Shown piece after piece: positions 25,267 through 32,856 of a stretch of 36,573 nucleotides of DNA. The DNA is taken from NCBI RefSeq assembly GCF_002288635.1, contig NZ_NRSW01000001.1:1358924-1395496 (forward strand), read 5' to 3'. How positions within the stretch are numbered: position 1 is the first letter of the stretch; each line of letters opens with the position of its first letter. The position numbers and the translations under genes are program-made. Below the pieces are notes generated by a model that did no database searches, was not told the origin of the DNA, and saw only the letters and a program-made list of their open reading frames with translations. This stretch comes from Mucilaginibacter sp. MD40 (GTDB lineage Bacteria > Bacteroidota > Bacteroidia > Sphingobacteriales > Sphingobacteriaceae).

Positions 25267-26625
25267 ATGATTAACGAACAACAACCATCCGCATTCAGAG
25301 GATTTATGAACTGGCTCCAGGAGTCGGTTACTATTAAACTGGTATTTATTGGCTTTTTAATATTGGTGCTGCTGATACCATCAGCCTTAATAAATGACCT
25401 GATATTTGAGCGCTCGTCAAGGCAGTCGGCAGTAGTAAAAGAGATAGCCGATAGCTGGTCGGGCGACCAAACCATTAAAGGCCCCGTACTGGTAGTGCCC
25501 TACAAACGCTTTGCAAAGGCTATTGACGGTGATAAGAAGGAGATCACTAAAGAGATAACTGAAAACCTTTATCTGCTGCCCGAGCACCTGAAGATGGATG
25601 CCGCCGTAAAAGCAGACCAGTTGCACAGGGGCATGTTTGACGCGGTGGTTTACAATACGCAGGTTAAAGTTAGCGGTACCTTTGCCAGGCCCGATCTGGC
25701 CGCGCTTTTCCTAACACCCGACCAGCTATTGTGGGAAAAAGCCCGTTTAGAGTTTAGCATATCCGATCTTAAAGGTTTAAAGAATAACCCGGTCATCAAC
25801 GCGGCAGGGCAGCACCTCAGTGCTGAGCCTACCTTTACTGCCCACCCGGTTTTTAACAACGGGTTACAGGCCAACATAAATTTGGGTACAGTAAAGGCAG
25901 CCGGCTTCGCCTTTGATTTTACGCTTGACCTTAAAGGCAGCCAGGAACTTCATTTTATGCATTTGGGTAAAACTACCGATGTATTGGTGAAAGGCAACTG
26001 GAGTACGCCGAGCTTTGATGGCCGCTATCTGCCCGATGAACGCCATACGGATAGCGCCGGGTTCAAGGCCAACTGGCGGATGCTCTACTATAACCGCCCA
26101 TACCCGCAGCAATGGGTAGTTGATAATAATTTACTTACCGATGAGAGTAAATTGGCTAACGCTTCTTTCGGATTAAAGCTTCGCCTGCCGGTAGACCAGT
26201 ACCAAAAGGTCACCCGCACCAGTAAATACGCCATTCTTATTGTGTTGCTCACTTTTATTTCGCTCTTTTTAACAGAGGTTATCCGCAAGCAAAGGATACA
26301 TCCGTTTAATTACGCCTTGATAGGTGCGGCCCTGGTGATCTACTATACGCTGCTGCTTTCTTTCTCCGAGCAAATGGGGTATAATCTGGCTTACATCATC
26401 GCTTCAATAGCTACTATAGGGCTGGTGTCGGTATTCATCGCATCGTTACTTAAAAATAAAACCGCTGCCGCGCTGTTTGCGGTAATTCTGTCTATCATAT
26501 ACGTATTCATTTTCGTGATCATTCAGTTAGAAGACCTCGCGTTAATGATCGGTAGTATTGCCTTGTTTATCATCGTAGCGTTGCTCATGTATTTTTCGAG
26601 GAAGATCAATTGGGATAAGCATTAA
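25267..26625 (+). CDS. creD: Inner-membrane protein CreD
   Basis: A 452-residue member of the CreD family, known from E. coli as an envelope-integrity/colicin-tolerance protein under CreBC control. One membrane helix (about 20-43, LVFIGFLILVLLIPSALINDLIF) is followed by the conserved RSSRQSAVVKEIADSWSGDQTIKGPVLVVPY segment. A large periplasmic domain (about 70-315) and five or so C-terminal helices (about 320-447) follow. No creBC genes are near; here the local regulator is the winged-helix protein encoded just upstream, the usual Bacteroidota arrangement. It has its own operator/promoter. The ferritin-like gene follows after 14 bp, probably on the same transcript. Confidence 0.94.
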   Translation: MINEQQPSAFRGFMNWLQESVTIKLVFIGFLILVLLIPSALINDLIFERSSRQSAVVKEIADSWSGDQTIKGPVLVVPYKRFAKAIDGDKKEITKEITENLYLLPEHLKMDAAVKADQLHRGMFDAVVYNTQVKVSGTFARPDLAALFLTPDQLLWEKARLEFSISDLKGLKNNPVINAAGQHLSAEPTFTAHPVFNNGLQANINLGTVKAAGFAFDFTLDLKGSQELHFMHLGKTTDVLVKGNWSTPSFDGRYLPDERHTDSAGFKANWRMLYYNRPYPQQWVVDNNLLTDESKLANASFGLKLRLPVDQYQKVTRTSKYAILIVLLTFISLFLTEVIRKQRIHPFNYALIGAALVIYYTLLLSFSEQMGYNLAYIIASIATIGLVSVFIASLLKNKTAAALFAVILSIIYVFIFVIIQLEDLALMIGSIALFIIVALLMYFSRKINWDKH

Positions 26626-26639
26626 AAAACATCTAACCT

Positions 26640-27371
26640 ATGCACACAACAGATTTTTGGATAAGGCATTTCAAGGAAAATGCCCGCCACCAACGGATAA
26701 ACTGGTCGCTTGCGCCAACCATTACCAAAGATGAAATAGACGAAATATTGCCATCGCTGCAAGCCTGGCAACTGGGCGAAACATCAGAAGGCGAGCACCT
26801 CATCGCGGCCTCCACCAGATATGCCTTTGCCCTGGGCGACCCTGATTATGTTGACGCCGTGCGCCTGTTCATTAAAGAAGAGCAGAAACACGGCAACAAC
26901 CTGGGCCGTTATATTGATAAGATAGGCGAGCAGCGTATCAGGCAAAATTGGGGTGATACGCTGTTTCGCAAGGTTCGTTACCTGAATACCAGCATGGAGA
27001 TATGGACGCTGGCCGTTATTGTAGTTGAAAGCACCGCGCAGATCTTTTACCAGGCGCTTAAAGATGCCACCCAATGCCGCTTGCTAAAACAGATATGTAC
27101 TGATATACTGATAGACGAAGCGCCACATATTACCTTCCAAACGGAGCGACTGGCCATGATTTTTGAGCACAAGAGCGCCTTTTCAAAAGTCTGGCGCAAA
27201 ATAGTGTACCGCTGGTTCTTTTATGGCGTATCGGCGTTGGTGTGGTTTGCGCATAAGCGGCTGTTTAAAGCCGGCGGGTTAACTTTTGAGCGTTATGTAT
27301 ATAAAATGCGCTATAAGTATCATAAGACCATCAAGGTGATTACCGCGCCCATAGTTGTAGAATTTGCCTGA
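26640..27371 (+). CDS. Ferritin-like diiron protein of unknown function
   Basis: A 243-residue, mainly helical protein. The pattern of a four-helix-bundle diiron site is visible: Glu residues at 47-52 (ETSEGEH), E81-x-x-H84 (EEQKH), E130 (VVESTAQ) and E160-x-x-H163 (DEAPH). This order (E, ExxH, E, ExxH) is that of ferritin-like oxygenases and reductases. The C-terminal quarter is basic and aromatic (WRKIVYRWFFYGVSALVWFAHKRLF), perhaps a membrane-associating helix. I do not recognise a named subfamily. It lies 14 bp after creD and is followed by a terminator, so it is the last gene of that operon. An oxidative or envelope-lipid reaction is possible but speculative. Confidence 0.7.
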   Translation: MHTTDFWIRHFKENARHQRINWSLAPTITKDEIDEILPSLQAWQLGETSEGEHLIAASTRYAFALGDPDYVDAVRLFIKEEQKHGNNLGRYIDKIGEQRIRQNWGDTLFRKVRYLNTSMEIWTLAVIVVESTAQIFYQALKDATQCRLLKQICTDILIDEAPHITFQTERLAMIFEHKSAFSKVWRKIVYRWFFYGVSALVWFAHKRLFKAGGLTFERYVYKMRYKYHKTIKVITAPIVVEFA

Positions 27372-27385
27372 ACCTATCACCAGGA

Positions 27386-27416
27386 TGCCCCGTTAGCCAT
27401 TAGCGGGGCACCTTTT
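27386..27416 (+). terminator. Terminator of the CreD operon
   Basis: Stem TGCCCCG (27386-27392)/CGGGGCA (27404-27410), 11-nt loop, then CCTTTT. Confidence 0.65.
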
Positions 27417-27427
27417 AAAAATTAAGA

Positions 27428-27865
27428 ATGACAATACGATTTCATGAACTCGCCTATAGTTTAAAGATCTGGGCAACCAGCGTTTTGCTGGCACCTTTAA
27501 TATGTTTCCTTATAGAAGCAATTGTACATAGTTCTGTATTTTTCAGTGTCAATGAAGCTCTTTCTTGTTATCCTTACATCGTTATTTTCGGCGGTATGTG
27601 TTCATTTTTCACGTGGATAATTTTTTTCCTTTTGATCAGGTTGTCAGTAACGGTTATTAAGAGCATACGGCTAATAAAATATGTTATTGCCGCTACCGGA
27701 GTGGTGTTAACCTTTTTAACAATATTAATTCCGGTATGGTTACTTTCGGATAGTCCGTTTGAATTGAATATAGCGATGATAGAACTACTTGCTGGTAACT
27801 GTATTTGTATAGTAGGTGGCTCACTAATTTATGAACTCTACACTATAATCTTGTGTGAGCCCTAA
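27428..27865 (+). CDS. Small four-helix membrane protein, hypothetical
   Basis: A 145-residue protein with four predicted membrane helices: about 13-35 (IWATSVLLAPLICFLIEAIV), 47-70 (YIVIFGGMCSFFTWIIFFLLI), 82-105 (YVIAATGVVLTFLTILIPVWL) and 117-140 (IELLAGNCICIVGGSLIYELY). No motif or family is recognised. Base composition is clearly more AT-rich than the flanking genes, which may point to recent acquisition or weak constraint. It follows the CreD-operon terminator by about a dozen bases, so it needs its own promoter; none was clear. Function unknown. Confidence 0.65.
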   Translation: MTIRFHELAYSLKIWATSVLLAPLICFLIEAIVHSSVFFSVNEALSCYPYIVIFGGMCSFFTWIIFFLLIRLSVTVIKSIRLIKYVIAATGVVLTFLTILIPVWLLSDSPFELNIAMIELLAGNCICIVGGSLIYELYTIILCEP

Positions 27866-27894
27866 ATTTAACAATAATTTAATCAGTATACCGA

Positions 27895-27934
27895 TTTGGT
27901 TTTTGGTATAAATTTACTATGTTTGCATAGTAAA
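27895..27934 (+). promoter_or_regulatory. Consensus promoter overlapped by a 9-bp palindrome
   Basis: TTTG (27895-27898), exactly 19 nt, then TATGTTTG (27918-27925) is a full match to the Bacteroidota promoter. The -7 lies inside the perfect inverted repeat TTTACTATG (27913-27921)-TTTG-CATAGTAAA (27926-27934). A dimeric repressor bound there would cover the -7 and the start site. The 36-codon ORF begins 11 nt downstream. Confidence 0.75.
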
Positions 27935-27945
27935 TCACATCAGAC

Positions 27946-28056
27946 ATGAGTAAGGAATTAAAGAACTTTTCAGAATTGATAGACGAGCAGTTTGATATTG
28001 ACATGGATATCGAGGTGGATGGTTTCTGGCAAAACATCCTCAACCTGTTCATTTGA
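27946..28056 (+). CDS. 36-residue small ORF behind a regulated promoter
   Basis: ATG to TGA, 36 residues, starting MSKELKNFSELIDEQF and ending GFWQNILNLFI. The middle is acidic (DIDMDIEVD) and the C-terminal 11 residues are hydrophobic and amphipathic. It lies directly under the palindromic promoter at 27895-27934 and just before repeat array 2. It may be a genuine small peptide, a leader, or the remnant of a longer gene whose body was replaced by the array. The N-terminal KELKNFSELIDEQ loosely recalls the leader of some Bacteroidota XRE-type antitoxins, but the match is too short to rely on. No conserved domain recognised. Confidence 0.5.
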   Translation: MSKELKNFSELIDEQFDIDMDIEVDGFWQNILNLFI

Positions 28057-28088
28057 TTAGGCTAAAGCCGGAGCTTTTCAATGGTGTT

Positions 28089-28596
28089 CCGTTGGCTGAA
28101 GCCGACGGCAATGAACCTTGATAGTTTTATTATCATTGCCGTCCCTTTCAAGGGAAGGATATCAAATGCTTACCGTTGGCTGAAGCCGACGGCATGAATT
28201 GGCAGTTACATCATCATTGCCGTCCCTTTCAAGGGACGGACATTAAGCATTTCCTATTTACCGTTGGCTGAAGCCGGCGGCAATGAATAGGGTGTTTATC
28301 ATCATCATTGCCGTCCCTTTCAAGGGACGGACATTAAGCATTTCCTATTTACCGTTGGCTGAAGCCGGCGGCAATGAATAGGGTGTTTATCATCATTGCC
28401 GTCCCTTTCAAGGGACGGATATCAAATGTTTACCGCTGGCTAAAGCCGACGGCAATGAATAAGACTGTTACACCATCCTTGCCGTCCCTTACAAGGGACG
28501 GATATAAATGCTTACCGTTTGGCTAAAGCTGACGGCTATGAATTGGCAGTTATATCATCATTGCCGTCCCTTTCAAGGGACGGATTCAAGGGACGG
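28089..28596. repeat. Hairpin-pair repeat array 2 (six pairs)
   Basis: Most of the 793-bp gap between 27865 and 28659. Six pairs of palindromes alternate. Type alpha (CCGTTGGCTGAAGCCGACGG and variants) is at 28089-28108, 28173-28192, 28261-28280, 28352-28371, 28433-28452 and 28515-28535. Type beta (CCGTCCCTTTCAAGGGACGG) is at 28139-28158 (one mismatch), 28220-28239, 28311-28330, 28399-28418, 28482-28501 and 28564-28583, with a partial copy to 28596. It is the unit of array 1 in the opposite genomic orientation but the same orientation relative to transcription. The units at 28215 and 28306 are near-identical, a recent duplication. No cas genes, and the intervals are not unique spacers. Confidence 0.93.
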
Positions 28597-28643
28597 TCAA
28601 ATGCAAGCTCTAAATCTTCACACTCAACAAATCTTAAAATACT

Positions 28644-28651
28644 TACCTTTG
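28644..28651 (+). promoter_or_regulatory. -7 element of rlmD
   Basis: TACCTTTG matches TAnnTTTG and ends seven bases before the ATG, implying a leaderless or nearly leaderless mRNA. No good -33 TTG at 17-23 nt. Confidence 0.45.
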
Positions 28652-28658
28652 CAGTCTC

Positions 28659-30083
28659 ATGAGTAGATCTGCAAAGAAGCCAAAGTTTTTTGAGAACGTA
28701 AGCGTTATAGATATTGCCGAAGAAGGTAAAGGCGTAGGCAAAGCCGATGATTTTGTTTTGTTTATTGAGAAAGCCGTGCCTGGTGATGTAGCCGATGTAG
28801 AGGTTTACCGCAGCAAAAAGAATTTCGGCGAAGCTAAGATCACCAAACTCATAACACCTTCAGAACATCGCACGCCTGCTTTTTGCGAGCATTTTGGTAC
28901 TTGCGGCGGTTGCAAATGGCAACACATGACTTATGCTGCGCAACTGCAGTTCAAGCAAAAAGCAGTACGCGACGCGCTTACCCGTTTGGCAAAAATTGAA
29001 GTAGGCCACATGGATGCGATTGTGCCTTCGCCTGCCGACCGCTACTATCGTAACAAACTGGAATTTACTTTTTCCAATAAACGCTGGTTGTTTGATGGCG
29101 AAAGTCGCGACAACGAGCAGTTGGACATGAACGCCCTGGGCTTTCATATCCCCGGCCGTTTTGATAAGATCCTGAATATAAACCATTGCTACCTGCAGGC
29201 CGAGCCATCAAACGATCTGCGCAACAGCATCAACGCTTTTGCCAAGGAGAACGGCATCAGCTATTACGATGTAAGGCAGCATACAGGCGCGTTGCGTAAC
29301 CTCATTATCCGTACGGCATTAACCGGCGAGATCATGGTGATCGTGGTATTTGCACATGCTACGCAAGAGGAGATTGACCTGTTGATGAACTACGTGGACG
29401 CGGCCTTTCCGCAGATTACCTCCCTGCTGTATATCGTGAACACAAAAATGAATGATACCATTTTTGACCAGGAGGTAAAAGCATGGCGCGGGCCAGAGTT
29501 TATACATGAGGAAATGCCCACCGCCAACGGCAAGGTGGTACGTTTTAGGGTAGGGCCAAAATCGTTCTATCAAACCAACTCCATACAAGCACTTAGGTTG
29601 TATGAGATCACCCGCGACTTTGCGGAGCTCAAAGGGGATGAGCTTTTGTATGACCTTTACACCGGGGCCGGTACCATTGCCAATTTTGTGGCAGGCCATG
29701 TGCGCCAGGTAGTGGGGGTGGAGTATGTACCATCGGCCATTGAGGATGCTAAGGTGAACTCGGAGATCAATAACATCACCAACACCAAATTTTACGCGGG
29801 CGATATGAAGGATGTGTTAACGCCTGAATTTGTGGCCGAGCACGGCAAACCGGATGTGATCATTACCGACCCGCCACGCGCCGGCATGCATGCCGATGTC
29901 GTTGCCCGCCTCATGGAAATTGAAGCGGAGAAAATAGTTTATGTAAGCTGTAACGCTGCTACCCAGGCCCGCGACCTGCTTATCCTGAAAGAAAAGTACG
30001 ACACCGTGAAAATACAGCCGGTGGATATGTTCCCGCATACCCAACACGTAGAGAATGTGGTACTGCTCAAGTTAAGGAAGTAA
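28659..30083 (+). CDS. rlmD: 23S rRNA (uracil-C5)-methyltransferase RlmD/RumA type
   Basis: A 474-residue SAM-dependent methyltransferase of the TrmA/RumA family, which methylates U1939 in 23S rRNA. The N-terminal TRAM domain spans about 12-65. Iron-sulphur ligands appear as C76, C82 and C85 (CEHFGTCGGCKW), with a later Cys in NHCYLQ near 177. The Rossmann domain has DLYTGAGTIANF and VVGVEYVPSAIEDAKVNSE, the DPPRAGMH motif follows, and the catalytic Cys is in YVSCNAATQARDL (the usual P after N is replaced by A). Bacteroidota often carry several paralogues, so the exact target base (1939 or 747, or both) is uncertain. It sits immediately after repeat array 2. Confidence 0.92.
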   Translation: MSRSAKKPKFFENVSVIDIAEEGKGVGKADDFVLFIEKAVPGDVADVEVYRSKKNFGEAKITKLITPSEHRTPAFCEHFGTCGGCKWQHMTYAAQLQFKQKAVRDALTRLAKIEVGHMDAIVPSPADRYYRNKLEFTFSNKRWLFDGESRDNEQLDMNALGFHIPGRFDKILNINHCYLQAEPSNDLRNSINAFAKENGISYYDVRQHTGALRNLIIRTALTGEIMVIVVFAHATQEEIDLLMNYVDAAFPQITSLLYIVNTKMNDTIFDQEVKAWRGPEFIHEEMPTANGKVVRFRVGPKSFYQTNSIQALRLYEITRDFAELKGDELLYDLYTGAGTIANFVAGHVRQVVGVEYVPSAIEDAKVNSEINNITNTKFYAGDMKDVLTPEFVAEHGKPDVIITDPPRAGMHADVVARLMEIEAEKIVYVSCNAATQARDLLILKEKYDTVKIQPVDMFPHTQHVENVVLLKLRK

Positions 30084-30131
30084 GAGTAGAGAGGCATTCG
30101 CCAACTAAAAAAGGATGGGCAGAATATTGAT

Positions 30132-30574
30132 TCAACTATTAATTATTCTTAACCTGAGTAAAACGATTTTAAGGTATTTGTAAACCTTGTCTTTTTCTAA
30201 AAATTCAGACAGTGGCTTATTGTCAACTCGTTTGTAAACGATATTGCTTACAAAATACCATAGGTATAACGAGCAAACGGCTATAATAGTAACAAAGAGG
30301 AATAGACCCAAAATTGTCAAAATAAGTTTCGGCATATCCGGGAGGTAATTATTTGCTATCCAAAAAATTAAAATCCCCGGCACCAGGAAAAGCACAGACA
30401 TTGTTACCATTGCAGCAAGGAGGCAGGGAAAAGATGTGGCTACAGTAAAAATGATCTTTTTCGCCAACTTTTTTTCGATTTTATCATAAGCATAGGAATG
30501 CATATTACTAACGAAAGTGCGATTAATGCGATGTAAAATACCAGACCGAAAAAAAGCAGGAAGGTTGGCGGCAT
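30132..30574 (-). CDS. Membrane protein with a probable one-base frameshift
   Basis: No family recognised. The long frame ending at 30132 is open to 30641 but there it has only a TTG start, and the promoter at 30612-30642 lies inside it. Below that promoter an ATG at 30574, in another frame, encodes MPPTFLLFFGLVFYIALIAL and on to CIPMLMIKSKK, a convincing membrane helix. It shifts out of frame at the A7 tract (plus-strand T7, 30469-30475). One extra A would join it to KKLAKKIIFTVATSF and the rest, giving a protein of about 147 residues with four helices. If the sequence is correct as given, translation might instead start at the ATG at 30503 (123 residues, MHSYAYDK). The region is AT-rich and looks unlike its neighbours. 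Convergent with rlmD. Confidence 0.55.
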
Positions 30575-30611
30575 TTGTTAAACCATTAAGAATTGATAAA
30601 TCAAGTAATTC

Positions 30612-30642
30612 CAAAGTTATACCTTTCTTTGGTTGAGGCAAA
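30612..30642 (-). promoter_or_regulatory. Consensus promoter of the 30132-30574 membrane gene
   Basis: On the minus strand TTTG (30642-30639), 19 nt, TAACTTTG (30619-30612), a full consensus match. Start of transcription would be near 30605, ruling out a coding start at 30641 and leaving about 30 nt before the ATG at 30574. Confidence 0.65.
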
Positions 30643-30715
30643 CAATGGAAGGAATAATTACAAATAGAGTGCTTAAGTCCTCGGCCTTGCTATAAGGATA
30701 AAATTTTAGTAAAAA

Positions 30716-30748
30716 AACGAGCCGGCTTGTAGCGCAAGCCGGCTCGTT
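30716..30748. terminator. Strong inverted repeat between divergent genes
   Basis: Perfect 14-bp stem AACGAGCCGGCTTG (30716-30729)/CAAGCCGGCTCGTT (30735-30748), 5-nt loop. The T tract (seven T) follows only on the minus strand, so it looks like a terminator for minus-strand transcription, yet no minus-strand gene lies to its right until prfB. It may block antisense transcription. Confidence 0.6.
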
Positions 30749-30784
30749 GGCGTAATAGATAGCACAATACTAATATTTACGGAT

Positions 30785-31270
30785 ATGAAGAAGATTACTT
30801 TTGCTGTTTTAGGGTTTGCCGCTATAGTGTTAACATCATGCTTAAAGCGTAATGATAATAACAACAACGGCTTTTATTACGACCCGTTTTTTGTAGCCGA
30901 GCGCAACGGCTTAGTGGTGTATGCTTACCCGGGCTCAGCTAAGATCGGTACGGATTCCATTTCGGTTTTCGGCGTTAGCCAGGAAGCGGGGGTGCGTATG
31001 CGTTTCAGGTTCAGGGATACCGGTACATACGTTTTATCGGGCAACCAGGCTAAATATTACCAGCTTTTGGGTAAAGATACCGTGAGCCGTTACAACATTG
31101 GCGCGGCCAATGGCAGCTCGGTACAGGTAACCGCTTATGATTCTGTTCATAAAGTGATAGCCGGCCGGTTCACGCTTAAATTTAAACGTACCTTCCCGGC
31201 TACATCCGGCGTTTATGCGGATAGCGTAAAGTTTAGCAATGGTAAGTTTGTGATAGCGCTGCCCCGCTAA
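30785..31270 (+). CDS. Hypothetical lipoprotein
   Basis: A 161-residue exported lipoprotein: MKKITFAVLGFAAIVLTSCLKR, with lipobox LTSC and the Cys at residue 19, followed by an Asn/Asp-rich linker (NDNNNNG). The mature part is probably a beta-rich domain of about 130 residues (AERNGLVVYAYPGSAKIGTDSISVFGVSQEAGVRMRFRF... ending FVIALPR). It has no Cys after the lipobox and no recognised catalytic motif. Similar small lipoproteins of unknown role are common in Sphingobacteriaceae, as far as I recall. Monocistronic, about 80 bp before asnS. Confidence 0.75.
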   Translation: MKKITFAVLGFAAIVLTSCLKRNDNNNNGFYYDPFFVAERNGLVVYAYPGSAKIGTDSISVFGVSQEAGVRMRFRFRDTGTYVLSGNQAKYYQLLGKDTVSRYNIGAANGSSVQVTAYDSVHKVIAGRFTLKFKRTFPATSGVYADSVKFSNGKFVIALPR

Positions 31271-31349
31271 ACCTGCTTTAAGTTATTGGTTTACCGCTCA
31301 TGGGTTTTGGCAAATAATTGTATTTTTGCCGCTCAAATAATTGAATTAT

Positions 31350-32786
31350 ATGAGCCAGCGTACAAAAATTAAAGCACTGCTTGAGAGCGGTAAAACCGAT
31401 ATTGATGTAACCGTAAAAGGATGGGTACGTACCTTCCGTAATAACCAGTTCATCGCTTTAAATGATGGCTCAACCAATAATAACCTGCAGGTGGTGGTTG
31501 ATTTTGAGAACACCGATGCCGCCCTGCTTAAACGTATTACCACCGGCGCTGCTATCAGCGCTACGGGTAAACTGGTAGCCTCGTTAGGTAAAGGGCAGTC
31601 GGTTGAGCTTAAAGCCGCCGCCATTGAAATACTCGGCGACAGCGACCCGGAGAAATATCCGCTACAGCCTAAAAAGCACAGCCTGGAGTTTCTGCGGGAG
31701 ATAGCGCACCTGCGTTTCCGTACCAATACGTTTGGCGCGGTGTTCCGTGTGCGTAACACGCTGGCTTTTGCCGTTCACCAGTTTTTCCAGGAGCGCGGGT
31801 TTATTTACCTGCACACGCCCATTATCACGGCATCCGATGCTGAAGGCGCCGGCGAAACTTTCCACGTAACCAACTTTGATATTGCCAACCCGCCAAAAAC
31901 GGAGACCGGCGAGATAGACTATAAACAGGATTTCTTTGGCCGTCCTACCAATTTAACCGTATCCGGCCAGTTAGAGGGCGAGCTGGGCGCGATGGCGTTA
32001 AGTGATATCTACACTTTCGGCCCTACGTTCCGTGCGGAAAACTCAAATACTACCCGCCACCTGGCCGAGTTTTGGATGATAGAACCCGAAATGGCTTTCT
32101 ACGACGCTAAAGACAATGCCGACCTGGCCGAAGCCTTGCTGAAATACGTGATCACCTACGCGCTGGACAAGAACAAGGACGATATCGAGTTCCTGACCCA
32201 GCGTTTACTGGAAGAGGAAAAGCAAAAACCGCAGAACGAGCGCTCGGAAATGACGCTGCTGGAGAAACTGCAGTTTTGCCTGGCTAACGATTTTGAGCGT
32301 TTAACTTATACCGAGGCGATTGATATCCTGAAGGAATCGACACCGAACAAGAAAAAGAAATTCCAGTACCTGGTTGAAGGCTGGGGTACCGACCTGCAAT
32401 CAGAACATGAGCGTTACCTGGTTGAAAAGCACTTTAAAAAGCCGGTGATCCTGACGGATTATCCGAAAGAGATCAAATCATTCTACATGCGCCAGAACGA
32501 CGATGGTAAAACCGTTGCCGCTATGGATATCCTTTTCCCGGGCATTGGAGAGATAGTAGGCGGTTCGCAGCGTGAGGAGCGGCTGGACAAACTGGAGCAA
32601 CGTATGGACGAGATAGGCATCCCTAAGGAAGAACTTTGGTGGTACCTGGATACCCGCCGTTTTGGTGGCTGCCCGCACGCAGGTTTCGGTTTGGGTTTTG
32701 AGCGTTTGGTATTGTTTGTTACCGGCATGGGCAACATCCGAGATGTAATACCTTTCCCTCGTTTCCCTAAGAACGCCGAATTTTAA
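31350..32786 (+). CDS. asnS: Asparagine--tRNA ligase
   Basis: Class IIb synthetase that charges tRNA-Asn. I choose the ATG at 31350 ([11 protein letters not shown], 478 residues); a TTG three codons upstream is less likely. The OB-fold anticodon-binding domain covers about 15-115 ([20 protein letters not shown]). The catalytic core shows motif 1 around [26 protein letters not shown], motif 2 [22 protein letters not shown] and motif 3 [29 protein letters not shown]. The spacing and the [11 protein letters not shown] sequence favour AsnRS over AspRS. A -7 element TATTTTTG (31321-31328) gives a leader of about 15 nt. A bidirectional terminator follows. Confidence 0.97.
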   Translation: MSQRTKIKALLESGKTDIDVTVKGWVRTFRNNQFIALNDGSTNNNLQVVVDFENTDAALLKRITTGAAISATGKLVASLGKGQSVELKAAAIEILGDSDPEKYPLQPKKHSLEFLREIAHLRFRTNTFGAVFRVRNTLAFAVHQFFQERGFIYLHTPIITASDAEGAGETFHVTNFDIANPPKTETGEIDYKQDFFGRPTNLTVSGQLEGELGAMALSDIYTFGPTFRAENSNTTRHLAEFWMIEPEMAFYDAKDNADLAEALLKYVITYALDKNKDDIEFLTQRLLEEEKQKPQNERSEMTLLEKLQFCLANDFERLTYTEAIDILKESTPNKKKKFQYLVEGWGTDLQSEHERYLVEKHFKKPVILTDYPKEIKSFYMRQNDDGKTVAAMDILFPGIGEIVGGSQREERLDKLEQRMDEIGIPKEELWWYLDTRRFGGCPHAGFGLGFERLVLFVTGMGNIRDVIPFPRFPKNAEF

Positions 32787-32793
32787 GTTATAT

Positions 32794-32823
32794 AAAAACG
32801 CCAACCCATCGGTTGGCGTTTTT
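32794..32823. terminator. Bidirectional terminator between asnS and prfB
   Basis: Perfect 13-bp stem AAAAACGCCAACC (32794-32806)/GGTTGGCGTTTTT (32811-32823) with loop CATC. A and T tracts on both sides serve both convergent genes. Confidence 0.92.
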
Positions 32824-32856
32824 GATTATAAAGAGTTATAAGCTGTTACTTAAATA

